Source of the DNA: Ricinus communis
Lineage: Eukaryota > Streptophyta > Magnoliopsida > Malpighiales > Euphorbiaceae
DNA length: 64,000 nt
Assembly (NCBI RefSeq): GCF_019578655.1
Contig: NC_063256.1
Location: 14,446,001-14,510,000, forward strand
Reading direction: 5' to 3'
In this document: in pieces, positions 10,972 to 21,800 of the stretch
How the letters are laid out: each line of letters opens with the position of its first letter
How positions within the stretch are numbered: position 1 is the first letter of the stretch
Position numbers and translations under genes: made by a program
Notes under the pieces: model-generated
Databases searched by the model: none
What the model was told of the DNA's origin: nothing
What the model saw: the letters and a program-made list of their open reading frames with translations, nothing else

Positions 10972-11017
10972 CGCATTTGTAATGCGATGGTCATCGGTTC
11001 GACTCCGATAGCTGGCT
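10971..11017 (+). pseudogene. trnT-UGU: trnT-UGU 3' half (plastid-like)
   Basis: The segment contains a complete anticodon arm with anticodon TGT (CGCATTTGTAATGCG), the variable loop, a TPsiC arm (ATCGG TTCGACT CCGAT) and an acceptor strand AGCTGGCT. The D-arm and 5' acceptor strand are absent and are replaced by nad1 coding sequence, so no cloverleaf can form. The arms match the plastid tRNA-Thr(UGU) as I remember it. Confidence 0.8.
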
Positions 11018-11756
11018 TTTCTTTATTTGTTTGATTTTTTACATAATTGATAATGCCTTTTTGAAATCAAAGAATATTGAAAAAGCTTCGTTCCCCTTTG
11101 CCAAGAGGGACCCATTATTATGTGGTAGCTTTACATGTACCCTAATCTACGAGGAGAGTCTAACCAGCCTTGCAGGGCCTGAAGCACCAATGAAGCATGG
11201 TTTTGAGATACGGGATGGCGAGACTTTACGACAGCTTTTTCGTACACGTTCACTTGCATCACATACATAAGTGCTCTCTGAACCGTGCAATAAGGTCACC
11301 CATAACACGGCTCTCCCACTTGAGTTACCTCAGCCCCGGGCCATGCTATTCAATGATATTGGAAAAATGGCAGCCCGGAAGTGACTCGCTTCTATTCTCA
11401 TTGGGATTGGATATAGATGGGGAATCTATAGATCGTAGTAGTTCGCCAACCTCTCTTACTAACATATGATACAATTTCACTTCACGGCACGTCAAAAAAA
11501 AAAAAGAAAGAAAGAGCTTCGCTCTTTTCGAAGTAAAGCCAAAACAAAGGCAAAATTTCAGAGAAACTTGGACCCGAAAGGACTGGACCCATTTAAACAA
11601 AGTTATAATTCCAGCTCCGACCAGGGTAGACAACACCTGAGTTAAGTTAACACTACGCAACCGAACTGATCATGGTCCAGAACACCCCTATTGGGCGACA
11701 AAGTGGACCTTTACCCGAAGCAGCAGAAAAATTCTGCCTAGCCATCTTATAAAACG
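11018..11756. other. organelle-type DNA, no recognised gene
   Basis: A 104-codon minus-strand frame (11346-11660) is open but not recognised. A poly-A run with AAAG repeats lies at about 11495-11520. Confidence 0.4.
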
Positions 11757-11900
11757 GGATCGCCGGTCTATTTATTAGTTCTTATTTGTGGTGCACAATT
11801 TTGTGGAATGTAGGTAGTGGTTATGATCGATTCGATAGAAAAGAAGGAATAGTGTGTGTCTTTCGCTGGGGATTCCCTGGAAAAAATCGTCGCACCTTCC
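11757..11900 (+). pseudogene. ycf4: plastid ycf4 fragment
   Basis: Ycf4 is a thylakoid protein that assists photosystem I assembly. The residues [20 protein letters not shown], then [11 protein letters not shown] and [11 protein letters not shown], are its characteristic central part: the end of the second membrane segment and the start of the soluble domain. About 48 of roughly 184 residues are kept. The frame then runs into unrelated sequence to a stop at 12010. In plastomes ycf4 lies immediately upstream of cemA. Here the order is reversed, cemA being 3.3 kb upstream on the same strand, so the two pieces were separated by rearrangement or came in separately. Confidence 0.93.
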
Positions 11901-12471
11901 AAGCAAAATCGGCTAAGGAAGGGGTAAGTGTTCCATTCCTCATGCATGGCATGGGGGGATCTTTCCATGAGAAGAGTGTGATGTGGCTTCAACCTCACGA
12001 GAAGGGCTAATTATCTCAATTGTAGGAAGTTGCTATTGGCTTCCAAGAGTAGATAGGGAGTTCTCGAAGAGAAAGCAGAGCCGAGAGAAGAAAGTGAAAT
12101 GGAATCTTCGTTTTTCCAACGGCGAGATGATCAAAGATAGATAGGCTGGACGTGAACCTATTCATTCCTGCTCGAAATGGTCTTCGCTCGGTATGGCACA
12201 ATAGAGAAGTAGTTGGATGAGCCTAAAAGGGCAAGGACTAGTGCCAAAAGGTAGCACTCCTCCTTCTCTTGGTTTGTTGGTACTGACTCGGTGCGATAAG
12301 GTTAGCTCGGTTCTCGCCGGTGCTAGCTTTTATCCTCCACTCTCTAACTAAAAGCCGGTCTAAAAAGTCTAATTTTGCGAGAGAAAAGGGATTATACAAG
12401 AGCGCGGCTATGCGAAATGGACAATAAAAAGGGGGCCAGTCATCCCCTAACCGGGTATGAAATCCTCCCTT
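11901..12471. other. organelle-type DNA, no recognised gene
   Basis: Nothing recognised in this stretch. Confidence 0.4.
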
Positions 12472-12609
12472 TTACTTACTAAGCAAACGTAGGCTTGGGC
12501 TCGAACAAGAAACAGATTAAGCAACTTGCGCGAAAGCCGTTGGTTGCTTGTTAGCGCTTTAGTTTGATTGTAGGGCGTTTAGTCTTTACTAATAACATAG
12601 AAAGAAAGG
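12472..12609 (+). repeat. direct repeat copy 1 (partner 32738-32874)
   Basis: About 137 bases match 32738-32874 in the same orientation, with only about four differences, all transitions. At three of them one copy keeps CG where the other has TG or CA. The repeat carries no recognised gene. Confidence 0.9.
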
Positions 12610-12810
12610 ACTTTTCCCAACTTCCAGTTATCCCTATAGATAGACTAGTTGTTCCAAAGGACACTGACCGGCGCTACCTTAAGATGGTTCACTCCGACGC
12701 GACTTTCTCGGCAAGAACTACTTTTTCTATTGTGATTTTTTTGGTGGGTTCGGTTAGGAGAGACAAAAGAGAGATTTTCTATCAGTCAAAAGCAGAAACC
12801 ACCCCCCCCC

Positions 12811-13293
12811 ATGCTCCCACAGTCCGCTTATCGAGGAATAGAAAGGGAGGACCCGGGGCTATCAAGATTCCTACATTTTCTTCGTCAGTCAATTTTTGGA
12901 GAAGTATATCCCAATCCATATCCATTATTGAGAAAAGGAGAGGAAGATAAATGGATAAGAAAAGGAATGCAATTAGTCCTTCGGGATTCTTTTTTTAGTT
13001 ATTTCACCAAAGAACCACTTAAAAACTCAATCGAAAAAAAAGAGCAATCAATTAGATCCTTACGTTACTCTCCTGGGACTCCTCGGCGCAGGGAGTACGG
13101 GCCTTCATCTTCAGAAGAAAAGCATCGAGTACGCGGGTGTAGCTTTCGACAAAACAAATTCATTCTCGAAGTTATGGCGGAATGCAGCAAATCCCCGTGC
13201 GGAGAAAGTAGATACTGCGCTAAGAAAGGGGAGTGCCCCCCTCTAGCGAGAGAATGCCGGCCAACTCGGAAAAGGAGTTGCTCCCGTCCCTAA
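12811..13293 (+). CDS. unrecognised 160-codon open frame
   Basis: This is the longest open frame of the organelle block. The first 70 residues (including FLRQSIFGEVYPNPYPLLRK and DSFFSYFTKEPLK) look protein-like. The rest is Arg/Ser/Cys-rich and looks like translated non-coding DNA. I do not recognise the family. It overlaps another open frame (12564-12950). It could be a piece of a mitochondrial open frame or of a plasmid-derived gene, but there is no positive evidence. Confidence 0.2.
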   Translation: MLPQSAYRGIEREDPGLSRFLHFLRQSIFGEVYPNPYPLLRKGEEDKWIRKGMQLVLRDSFFSYFTKEPLKNSIEKKEQSIRSLRYSPGTPRRREYGPSSSEEKHRVRGCSFRQNKFILEVMAECSKSPCGESRYCAKKGECPPLARECRPTRKRSCSRP

Positions 13294-14664
13294 ACAAAGC
13301 ACCAGTCAGCTTTTGCCTTCCTTCTAACAGAAAATATACGGAGGCAAGTAGTCAAATTATACGACCCCTGTTTTTCTCTTTAGTTTCTAAACTAGCAGAA
13401 TCGTGGGACATCCAAAGTGGGAAGTTTATTATTGGTTTTTATTACTCACTCTCGTATAGGTGGACTTGGTTCGTTCAATTCTTAGGGAGAAGAAGAACGC
13501 TATACTTCCACAATTCAAATTGCATAAAATAAGAAGATATGTGAGATGTGAGAATGATAGGAGGATGAGGTAAGGCTCACATCTTAAGGATTCTTCATCA
13601 CTCAACCGATAGGAAGAGGTAAGCTCTTTTGAAAGCGAATTTGTCTATTCCGTAATGTATTCTATGAATAACATATGAATAATAGCCTTTTAATCATAAT
13701 CAAACAAATATTTCAATGATTCTCGTGTTCATATTTCGAAAGGAAAGGGAATACAAACGATAGGAAATTCATTCCAACCCAATTCTTCCTAAATTCTCTA
13801 TTTCGGTAAATTCCAACCAATCCGCACAAGACTTGATACGTGGACTAATTGACAGTACCGAGTTCTCTACATGCCTCAACTAGGGAACTCTGTGGTCCCA
13901 ACTCCTATGATTCCTTTCCTCGTCAATTCAAACCTTTTGATTTGACTCAACATTTTTTGAACCTGATGAGAAAGAAAAAGAACTCCCCTTGAAGGGGAAC
14001 TTCTTTCATGGGACTGCCTAAAGAGACTCCTAGTGTTAAAACAACTATATAACTTAATGAAACATAATAAAGGAAGATGAGTCAAATCGGGGCAGGGCCG
14101 CGGAACGTACTAACAGTTGTACCGTGTCAAAATACACCAGCTACGTAACCGACCAATATCGACACCTCTCCTTGACTTTGCTTGAAAGCGGCTTGTTTTC
14201 TTTATAAGAAGCTGTCTCCAGTTAGCCAGCTAGCAAGAGCTCGTTCATGACTCTAAGGAATCGATAAATCTTTCCACACTTCCTCCTTGGAGGGGAGGGG
14301 CTGGATTAAATCTGAATCCTTTCGCGATGGAAATGCCCTCTTCCCCCAACCAACTAAGGGCAAGCACCTACTCCTAACAAAATGAAAAGCAGCGATTTTT
14401 TTAAAACACCTGTTTACTTTTAACGGCAAACGCGGTTATTGCCATCAGAAAACTTTGGTTGGTTAAGGAGAAAACGTGTTGGCATACCATTTCTGGACGT
14501 GGTGGAAGAGTCCATAGAATGCTATGCCTTGATAGCAAAGCCAACTAGCAGAGCCAATGCGAGGATCGGTGGAATTGACCAAATTCTTTTGATTAAAAAA
14601 GTGTATCACACAGGAATCAATTGTTAGTCTGATTCTTTAATAGAAAGAAATCACAAAAAGTGGT
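13294..14664. other. organelle-type DNA, no recognised gene
   Basis: AT-rich intergenic-like sequence. Parts of 13620-13810 have the look of plastid spacer, but no gene can be assigned. Confidence 0.4.
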
Positions 14665-14820
14665 ATGTTGCAGCCCCCATACATGGTCTTACGACTTTGC
14701 GGAGACCTGTGTTTTTGGTAAACAGTCGCCCGGGCCTAGTCACTGCGACCCCCTTTGTGAGGAGGCACCCCTTCTCCCGAAGTTACGGGGCTATTTTGCT
14801 GAGTTCCTTAGAGAGATATA
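14665..14820 (-). pseudogene. rrn26: mitochondrial 26S rRNA fragment (central part)
   Basis: The minus strand reads GGAACTCAGCAAAATAGCCC, then CGTAACTTCGGGAGAAGGGG and GGTCGCAGTGACTAGGCCCG, conserved blocks of bacterial-type large-subunit rRNA lying 5' of the block kept at 7130-7290. About 155 bases are present. The two fragments are on the same strand, but the more 5' rRNA part lies 7.4 kb away, so the gene was cut up. Retained bacterial-like motifs exclude the cytosolic 25S gene. Confidence 0.9.
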
Positions 14821-15896
14821 CCGATATGCTTGATATACCAGCCAAGCCAGCTCGACCGTATACAGTATAAAGGATTCGCCTTTGCCTCAGACAAAATAAA
14901 AACGGATTGAACAGGACAACCGGGAAGGGAAGCATAGATATTGATTTGAACAAAGGAACTAAAACCGATACCATCTTTCTGAGAAAGAAGAGATGAACGG
15001 GCTTTTTCGGTGTGGAAGATTTTTAAAGTAAAGGTTCGAGCATATTGTAGACGGAGAAACTACTCTTTTTCAGAATTTACCTTTCACCCATGTAGTGTCT
15101 TTTTCCTATTCTTATTGGTATATAGCGTTTTTTTTTAAGCGAGGGCATTATTGAACGAAAGAGATGTCGGGTCGGTCAATTGCATTAGGTAGGAGATGCA
15201 GGACCTATCTTAACCACAAGTGCATTCGCTATTTGATAACGACAGGTCCTACAATCTACTGCTGGGAAGGCCTTGGATTCACGGGAACTTTGTTGTTCCA
15301 TCCACCATCTATCAATGCTTAAAATATGTCGACGAGGACAAAAAAGTACAAACAAAACAGTCTTCGTAGATTGGAGTTGCGCAAGAAAGGAATAGGACCT
15401 AGGGCTTGAATTCTACTTTAAATAAAGATAATACCCGAAATGGGGCATTCTGTCAAAGAACTTATTCTATCAAATTTAGAAAAGTTTCATTATGACTTGT
15501 TTTTGGTAAGAGATGGACATTACTATATGTAAAATCAGGTGCATGGTATACATCAGTACTCCAGTGCATTTCCCCTTCTGAATCGTAATAAATATGTTTT
15601 CGAACCTTCTCTTTAAAATTCAAAGAAAAAAAGTCGAAGAGTTAAACAATTTAGCACATGACTCTCCCTTATTTAGACAAATGATAAGATTCTTCCCATT
15701 TCTCAATGATATCCGACGATCAAGATAATTCCCGTGAAACTCTTTCATTTCATAGAAGTGAATTATTATTCTTACAAAGCAAATAGCATTTCCTATTAAT
15801 TTGTCCCCTGGACTGGACCTATTCTGATTCTGAATTATCCGTCGCTACGGATCAGATAGCCCTTCGGGCAACCAACCGCACATAAATCAAGAACTT
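14821..15896. other. organelle-type DNA, no recognised gene
   Basis: No gene recognised. A short minus-strand hydrophobic frame (14783-14974) overlaps the rRNA fragment and is probably chance. Confidence 0.4.
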
Positions 15897-15984
15897 GGAG
15901 GGATGGCTGAGTGGCTTAAGGCATTGGTTTGCTAAATCGATATACAATCTTCTTGTATCATGGGTTCGAATCCCATTTCCTTCG
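15897..15984 (+). tRNA. trnS-GCU: tRNA-Ser (GCU), mitochondrial
   Basis: A full class II cloverleaf can be folded by eye. The acceptor GGAGGGA pairs with TTCCTTC (two G-T pairs), the D-arm region is GGCTGAGTGGCTTAAGGC, the anticodon GCT is at 15931-15933, the long variable arm ATACAA/TTGTAT encloses TCTTC, and the T-arm is ATGGG/CCCAT around TTCGAAT. Discriminator G is at 15984 and CCA is not encoded. It is the only tRNA in the block that looks structurally whole. In a nuclear location expression is doubtful. Confidence 0.92.
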
Positions 15985-16559
15985 GCAGAACGGGCGGGCG
16001 TTCCCTTGCAGATGATACCCGGACGGAGATCAGTATGCATATGGAGATTCACGATGGTTCAGATTCGAGCAGCTAAACTAGTTACCGCCCTGTGGGAGAA
16101 TACTTTTTCTATTCATAGATCGGAGATTCTTAAAAGAGATCCCCAGGGCTTCGTCCTCGGCCTTTGGGAGATGCGATTGGATGCTGGCATGACGACTGGG
16201 TGAAAGGCTTCTTGGTCAAGTTGAATATCTGTAGGGGGCTTTCTCACCTTTATTTGGTGATTAGAAGATCTTATTAAAAAGATAATTAGATTTTGTTTTC
16301 CTCTTCAAAATTCCTCTATCTATTCCCGGAGCTGGTTAAACACAAATCTACTTTTATTTTGAATAAGATCTTCTAATAGCCCTAAAAGCTGCCTTCTTAC
16401 CTCTTTAGTTAGCGGAGAGTCAGTGCCCTTTCTAGAGTGGAGAGAAAGAGATCACATTCTATCCTAGGGCTAGGGAGAGACAGATTCCAGCCTTCTTCCC
16501 GCAACAAACAATCTACCCATTCCCTCTTGGACACAAGACCACGCGCAGCGGGTACTACC
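15985..16559. other. organelle-type DNA, no recognised gene
   Basis: Nothing recognised. A near palindromic pair (about 16260 AGAAGATCTTATT and 16363 AATAAGATCTTCT) could form a stem over a 90-base loop. Confidence 0.4.
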
Positions 16560-16737
16560 CTGACTTTTCTTCTTCTTGATTTTTCCTTTTGTGTACATCT
16601 CCCAACATGACCGTCAGGAGTGGATCAGGCGAAAACCAGATGTTAGGTTCCAGTGGGTCTTTTAGCACTAAATCCAGGCCTAGATTGAATATCTTGAATT
16701 GGAAGCCTAATAGTTTAAGCCGGTTAGAGGCACACAC
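16560..16737 (-). other. nad5: nad5 intron 2, 5' part
   Basis: Minus-strand sequence immediately after the nad5 exon begins GTGTG, the 5' consensus of group II introns. The position matches the known border before the 22-nt third nad5 exon. The far edge of the intron-derived stretch is unknown; I end it at the last open frame position. The retained intron shows transfer of genomic DNA rather than spliced RNA. Confidence 0.65.
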
Positions 16738-16850
16738 TTTGGCCAAGTATCCTACAAAGAGACTCCCAAGAGCCAGAAGTATTAAAGGAATGGCCATAGG
16801 AATGGGCGCATCATGACATCTTATGATGTCTCGCCAAGCATAGTTCGTCC
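16738..16850 (-). pseudogene. nad5: mitochondrial nad5 second exon, 3' end
   Basis: nad5 encodes a proton-pumping membrane subunit of complex I. The minus strand reads [20 protein letters not shown] and then LFVGYLAK, the end of the large second exon, and stops exactly at the exon-intron border at 16738. Only about 37 residues remain, and similarity fades upstream of 16850. A second nad5 piece from the beginning of the same exon lies at 28488-28579 on the opposite strand, so the gene has been broken and inverted. Confidence 0.9.
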
Positions 16851-17811
16851 TTGCGCAAATAGAAAGAAGGAAAGAAGCGAAAATTGCAGTCTAATGGGAC
16901 CTAGAATAGATCCATATAGAGATCGTGAAGATAACACATTAGCCTAACTATTAGAAATTACGTTCAATCAATCAAAATAAAAAGAAAGAAAAGCGAGGAT
17001 CTGAAAGAGTCATTGAGAAAGAAATTAAGGTTTGGGATGTTTATAAAATCCATTCTGAGGCCCTCTTCTAGGGCATTTCGGGCGATATAAGGCGCTACTG
17101 GAAGTGGAGTAAGCAAGGAAGCTACGCCGAATATCCATCATCAGCCAACCCCCTTTCCTGGCTTTTGTTCCACGAGCAGTAAGCTCTGCTCCCTCCAGTT
17201 CCATTAATTCCGGATTTTTATATCTGACGACTATCCAAGGTTTCATGAGTGCTCCTATTCTGTTAGTTATGAATTTTTGTTTGACAAAGCCCCTTTGATT
17301 CGGCAACAAGAGTCGGTTATGGAATAATATTTTGGTCGGCTTTCCCGTTCTTGAGGACTTTCTGGCCGGTAGGCTTTATAGAGTCGTCGTATGTATGCTC
17401 GACTTCAGTTGCCGATGCTTTAATAGGTAGGAGTACATTATGGCAGGATCAGTCACCTGGGCAAAACAACCCTCCTCCAAGAAGAATTGTGCTATGCCCC
17501 CCCGATCCCTATAGAGCGAAAGAGCTGCCTGGACAAAACTTCTTATACGTTTCCATGGAGGGTCTTTTTTTTCTACCTCTACCCTAATGAGCCGTTTATC
17601 GAATCGTTGTAATTGATGTTCGATCCCGCAGAGAAGGAAGAGATCTTCGGAAAGTGGGTTTGCCATACATTAAAAATAACTAGCTTGGTCGATTGCCCCA
17701 CTAGACAAATTATCCCCGGTAAAGTGCACTAAATAGCAAAGGTTCTGACCCACCAAGAAAAGGAACTCAATCCCCAAGAAGTCATTATGAATAGAAAGGC
17801 GCAAGAAAAGA
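16851..17811. other. organelle-type DNA with two unrecognised minus-strand frames
   Basis: Two open frames of 94 and 96 codons on the minus strand (17025-17309 and 17376-17666) have fairly protein-like composition but match no family I recognise. They could be remnants of mitochondrial open frames or chance. Confidence 0.35.
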
Positions 17812-17950
17812 TTGGCCCAATGATCTTTTATATATTTTTCCGATAGTAATTCTAGGTACTATTGCATGTAATGTAGGATTAGCGGTTCTAGAACCATTAA
17901 TGATTGGTGAACCTGCGGATCCATTTGCAACTCCTTTGGAAATATTGCCT
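17812..17950 (+). pseudogene. petD: plastid petD fragment
   Basis: PetD is subunit IV of the thylakoid cytochrome b6f complex. The frame reads [20 protein letters not shown], then [20 protein letters not shown] and LEILP, from the second exon and covering the first membrane segment. About 46 of 160 residues are present and in frame. The flanks change abruptly to mitochondrial-type sequence. Its PsbB-operon neighbours are absent. Confidence 0.95.
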
Positions 17951-18039
17951 ACACTCTCTTGCCCCCGCAGGGAGCGCAACAACCAAGGTGCATATTATCA
18001 TATAGAAACAAGCAAGCGTAGTGAATCACATGGATAAGC

Positions 18040-18203
18040 CCCTACCTGCCAGTGCGCCAAATCAACAGCAGGAGAACTGTATTAACCTGCCGCTGGTGAC
18101 TTTTTCAGGGCTCCGCAGGAGAAGAAAGAAGATCCAGGTCCAATTTCTAATGAAGCGAAGGTCCCCCTTACTCCCTATTCTCTCTTAAAGCTTTATAAAG
18201 CTC
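18040..18203 (-). repeat. inverted repeat arm B (partner 6666-6815)
   Basis: Reverse complement of the arm at 6666-6815, including the GAAGCGAAGGTCCCC and AAAGCTTTATAAAGCT blocks. The arms differ by scattered substitutions and small indels. Confidence 0.75.
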
Positions 18204-18605
18204 CACGATTTAAGCCAAAATACCAAATGAAGGTAGATCACTTTTTTTCTTTTCTGTTATTAAAATGAATAAAAGATACCTTTGAATGCCTAAATATAGA
18301 TACTAGGATGTCTCTTAGTAATGACTAATGACTTTTCACCTGATTTGGAAATGAGGGGAAGAGGGTCGTAGACTAACCACTTTGGAAGTTCACGGCAAAA
18401 AAAACCATTCAAAAATCTGGGGAGACTGAGAAAGCAAATCGAGGACGATGAGGGATGCGAAGGAGAAAAGGCTTATGATGTGATTAAGGACCTTCCATTT
18501 AGACAAGGGCTGTCGCCACTGCTTACTAAGCGCTGGTTCTATCCCGGCCAAGCAACCAAAGCCGGGGACCTAGGTAGGAATAGTGAAAGAAAGAGAAAGG
18601 GAAGA
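18204..18605. other. organelle-type DNA, no recognised gene
   Basis: Nothing recognised in this stretch. Confidence 0.4.
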
Positions 18606-18672
18606 AGCGGGGTAGAGGAATTGGTCAACTCATCAGGCTTATGACCTGAAGACTGCAGGTTCGAATCCTGCT
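18606..18672 (+). pseudogene. trnfM: mitochondrial trnfM-like gene, 3' end replaced
   Basis: The 5' acceptor AGCGGGG, D-arm (AGAGGAATTGGTCAACTC), anticodon stem and T-arm (GCAGG TTCGAAT CCTGC) match plant mitochondrial initiator tRNA. The 3' acceptor strand that should pair with AGCGGGG is replaced by CTTTCC, which belongs to an rps3 fragment on the opposite strand. The anticodon is TAT where initiator tRNA has CAT, a C to T change. Both defects argue that it is not functional. Confidence 0.85.
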
Positions 18673-18838
18673 TTCCATACTTTCCGCATTCAGTTCTAGC
18701 TATTTCTGCGCCTTCTAATCGACCTGAACAACATATACGGATCCCCTCCACCCCTTTTTTCATTACTAATAGAATATCCTTAACTATTTTACTAAAAATG
18801 GAATGAAATGATCTTGTTTTGTTCCTCAGTTGAAAAGA
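18671..18838 (-). pseudogene. rps3: mitochondrial rps3 fragment joined to trnfM
   Basis: Rps3 is a small-subunit ribosomal protein encoded in plant mitochondria. The minus strand reads [20 protein letters not shown], then [20 protein letters not shown] and RTECGKYGK, the conserved C-terminal KH-type region. About 55 of roughly 550 residues are kept. After GKYGK the sequence passes without a gap into the antisense of the trnfM gene, so the two genes are joined tail to tail with a short overlap. A conserved Arg in SFRSIF is His here (CGT to CAT, CpG context). Confidence 0.92.
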
Positions 18839-21800
18839 GTTTAGTTCGAAAGGGTGATCTAGGATTTGCTTTTTCCTCTAAAGCTCGAACAGTGGAGAAC
18901 TATTCCAACTACCCTGCTGCTAAAATCCTTCTTTCCTCGATTCCTATGAGGGCCAGATAGACTTTTATCTGTATTTGAATCGAGGTGAGGGATAGCTCGA
19001 CAACCTATTACCCCTAAGGCCAACTTCAATTCACCAAACCAAGGTTCATCTCGTGTAGTGATTGTGGACTCCTACAAGGATATTGAGTAGACGGTTGATA
19101 TATCAGACTCGAAGCATGCATTCCCATCCGTGTCACAACTGATTCGGTAAGCTACATGAACTCTGATTAGATCCGGGTATTCAATCCCGCCGCTGAGATG
19201 CTCAGTTGACTCCTTAACCTTGATAGGAAGATGGCTTATTCAATAATTCGTGCATAAGGGTAAGGAACTTTGGATGAACTAATGTGAATGGGCGTAAGCT
19301 TCTCTGCTCGGAAACACCCAGTGCCCACTTTACATTAGCACCTTGGCCAGGTAGATCCGTCCCACTCTCCGAACCTCACCTCTGCTTTTTTAGAGTATGG
19401 GATGACTCGGATGGGCAGATAGAACAAAACCTGTCAATTACGCCTTTAGGGGACGCTACGGTGCCTTAGCTAGTTCCCGATCCTCCTTCAAAAGTGGTGC
19501 CATGCCATGGTTGAAGTGCTCTATAGACGGAACTCGTTTTTAGGTATTAGATAGAGGAGAGAGGACACCACTCAGCACCCCACAGAGCGGTAAGGTTCAA
19601 TGCCTAACAAAAATAAACGGCCAAAAGCAAAAAAAAATGGCTGAGAGGATAAGAAAAAGAACGCAGTTGGTTTTGAAAGGAGAGAAACTGCACTTGCTTT
19701 TTCCTTCTTGCGATTAACCTTGTCCTACCCCTGTTAGATAAGACTGCTTGCTCCTCCTTTTTACCTATAATAAAAGCTTTCCTAGGAGTGTAGGATTGAT
19801 AACTGGAGGCTCAAAGGGATTGCTATTAAGCGAACTCACTTCTTGGTTGTCGTTCGTGCACCTGTCCCCAATGGAAGAATGAGTGATCCGTTCCCCTGCG
19901 GATCATGGCCTTACCACTCGGTCCCCGATGGCCGACGGGGGATTCGGTATAGCAGCTCACGTTCGTTTGCGCTGCGCGTTCCTGGAGTGGAGTAGCAGGG
20001 TATCCGGATAGTTGATCAAATCCCTCCGCAAACAAATGGTACGGTTCTTTCATATATTCCTCACTCGCTAGGGATAGTCTTTCATCAGCTCCATTATGTG
20101 AATCGATCGATTCCCAGCGATGGCTGGATGTGGTGGCTGTTCTTCCCACTGGTAGATCATTTTAGCTTTCCCCTCATCAAGCTCCCATGTGCCTTTATCT
20201 GTTAAGAAATATTTCAAAACCTCATCCAAATCATCAAAACCCCTTAGCTAAGCTTTCTTTTTCACTCATAAACCTTACTCTTACTTTAATCGATCTTTCC
20301 TTGTTCTTTTTATTTGCATTCGATATGTTCTATTATCAATGTTAGCGTCTTTCTCGAAATAGCTATCTAAAGTACCCAAGGGGTTGGTTTCTTTTCCTAT
20401 AACTCTATCAATTCAGATTGAATGTCCATTTTATAAAGCGTTTACCCCGCTGCTAGAAAGAAAGGAGGATTGATGGACATAGGCTGCGGATAGACCAGAA
20501 CAACATGATTCCTATTTCTATAGGAGCGTGTTTCTGACAGAGCAACACCACTTTCTAGGGTTTTACCAACTGCATTTGCAGGAAACTATGGAGCAACAAC
20601 AGTGGGATCAACTGTTTCTGGAAATGCTTGAGTTAGAAAGAAAATCAAGGCGATTTGTCTTCGTTCTACAGCACGAACAGCTTCAGTACAGAAGATCGAT
20701 GTGCAATCTTTCTAACCACGTTCATTTGTTGTATGTTCAGTAGCCCCTGACTTCCTTAATACAGAAATCTACTGTCTCAGAGCGACAGTCAAGCTCATAA
20801 CATAACTCCTTTCCCCTATACTGAACCCTACCGAGAAGTAGAGGAAGTAGTCTTTGACTGAGTCCCCTAGTCTTCCATTCGATTCAGTCCTAACTGCGGT
20901 CAAAGTCGAAGAAGGTCTAGTTGCTTCTTGCTTTTGCTTGAGTTCTTGTCCCTGCAAGAACGATTGGAAGACTTTCTATATACAAGAATAATACAGCCGA
21001 CTTCGGGCCCTTTCTTTCTCTCTATTGGTCTAGTCCTTCTCTGCATTGTCTATCTCTTTCTTCCTAGCTGTAGGGAAAATCTTTATCATAAGTGGATGCT
21101 CCCCTTGGGCAGCTCTCTTACTCAAGACCAGGACCTAAACTAACTGAAAAAGGCAGCAGAGAAGGTCACAAATAAAAAAGTCAAACTTAAAATTTCATCT
21201 CATAAGAGAAGAAGCATGTTTTTTGGTTGGTTTAAGTATTTCAAGGGGCTAATATACCAAATCAACAAATGGAAGTGAGCGCTGCCTTGCGCCTACAACC
21301 AAAAGGGAGTGAAAACTCCGTTCTCCAAGTTTGGGATGGGGGTGGAAGTTCCTAATCGTTGGGCATATATCCCAGGAATCGATAAATCTTTCATCAATCA
21401 AACAAATAAGCAAGACGAATCTCTTTCTCTTTCTATACTACTTAATTACGAAATCAGGACTCAAGTACATAGAGGCAGGTGATGACCTTTAGTAAGCAAA
21501 AATATAAAAATGTTTTCATAAAAGCACTTTTTATCCCCTACTATGGTTAGTCTACACGTACTTTTATTTGCGAATCCTTTTGTTTAATCTTATAAAAAAA
21601 TACGTATTTTTTTATTGTCTTGGGCTTGCTGGTTGTTTTTCGAATTATATCAAGATCTCATTCCTACAATATTTGATATCTCTTACTTTCTACCTCTATT
21701 CTATTTTCTTTTTGTAATTTGACACAAGGTACTAGAGATATCTGAATTTGAATTGCCGTCCTTTCTTTGGATCTTATTCTTTTTTTATCCTGGAGACGAT

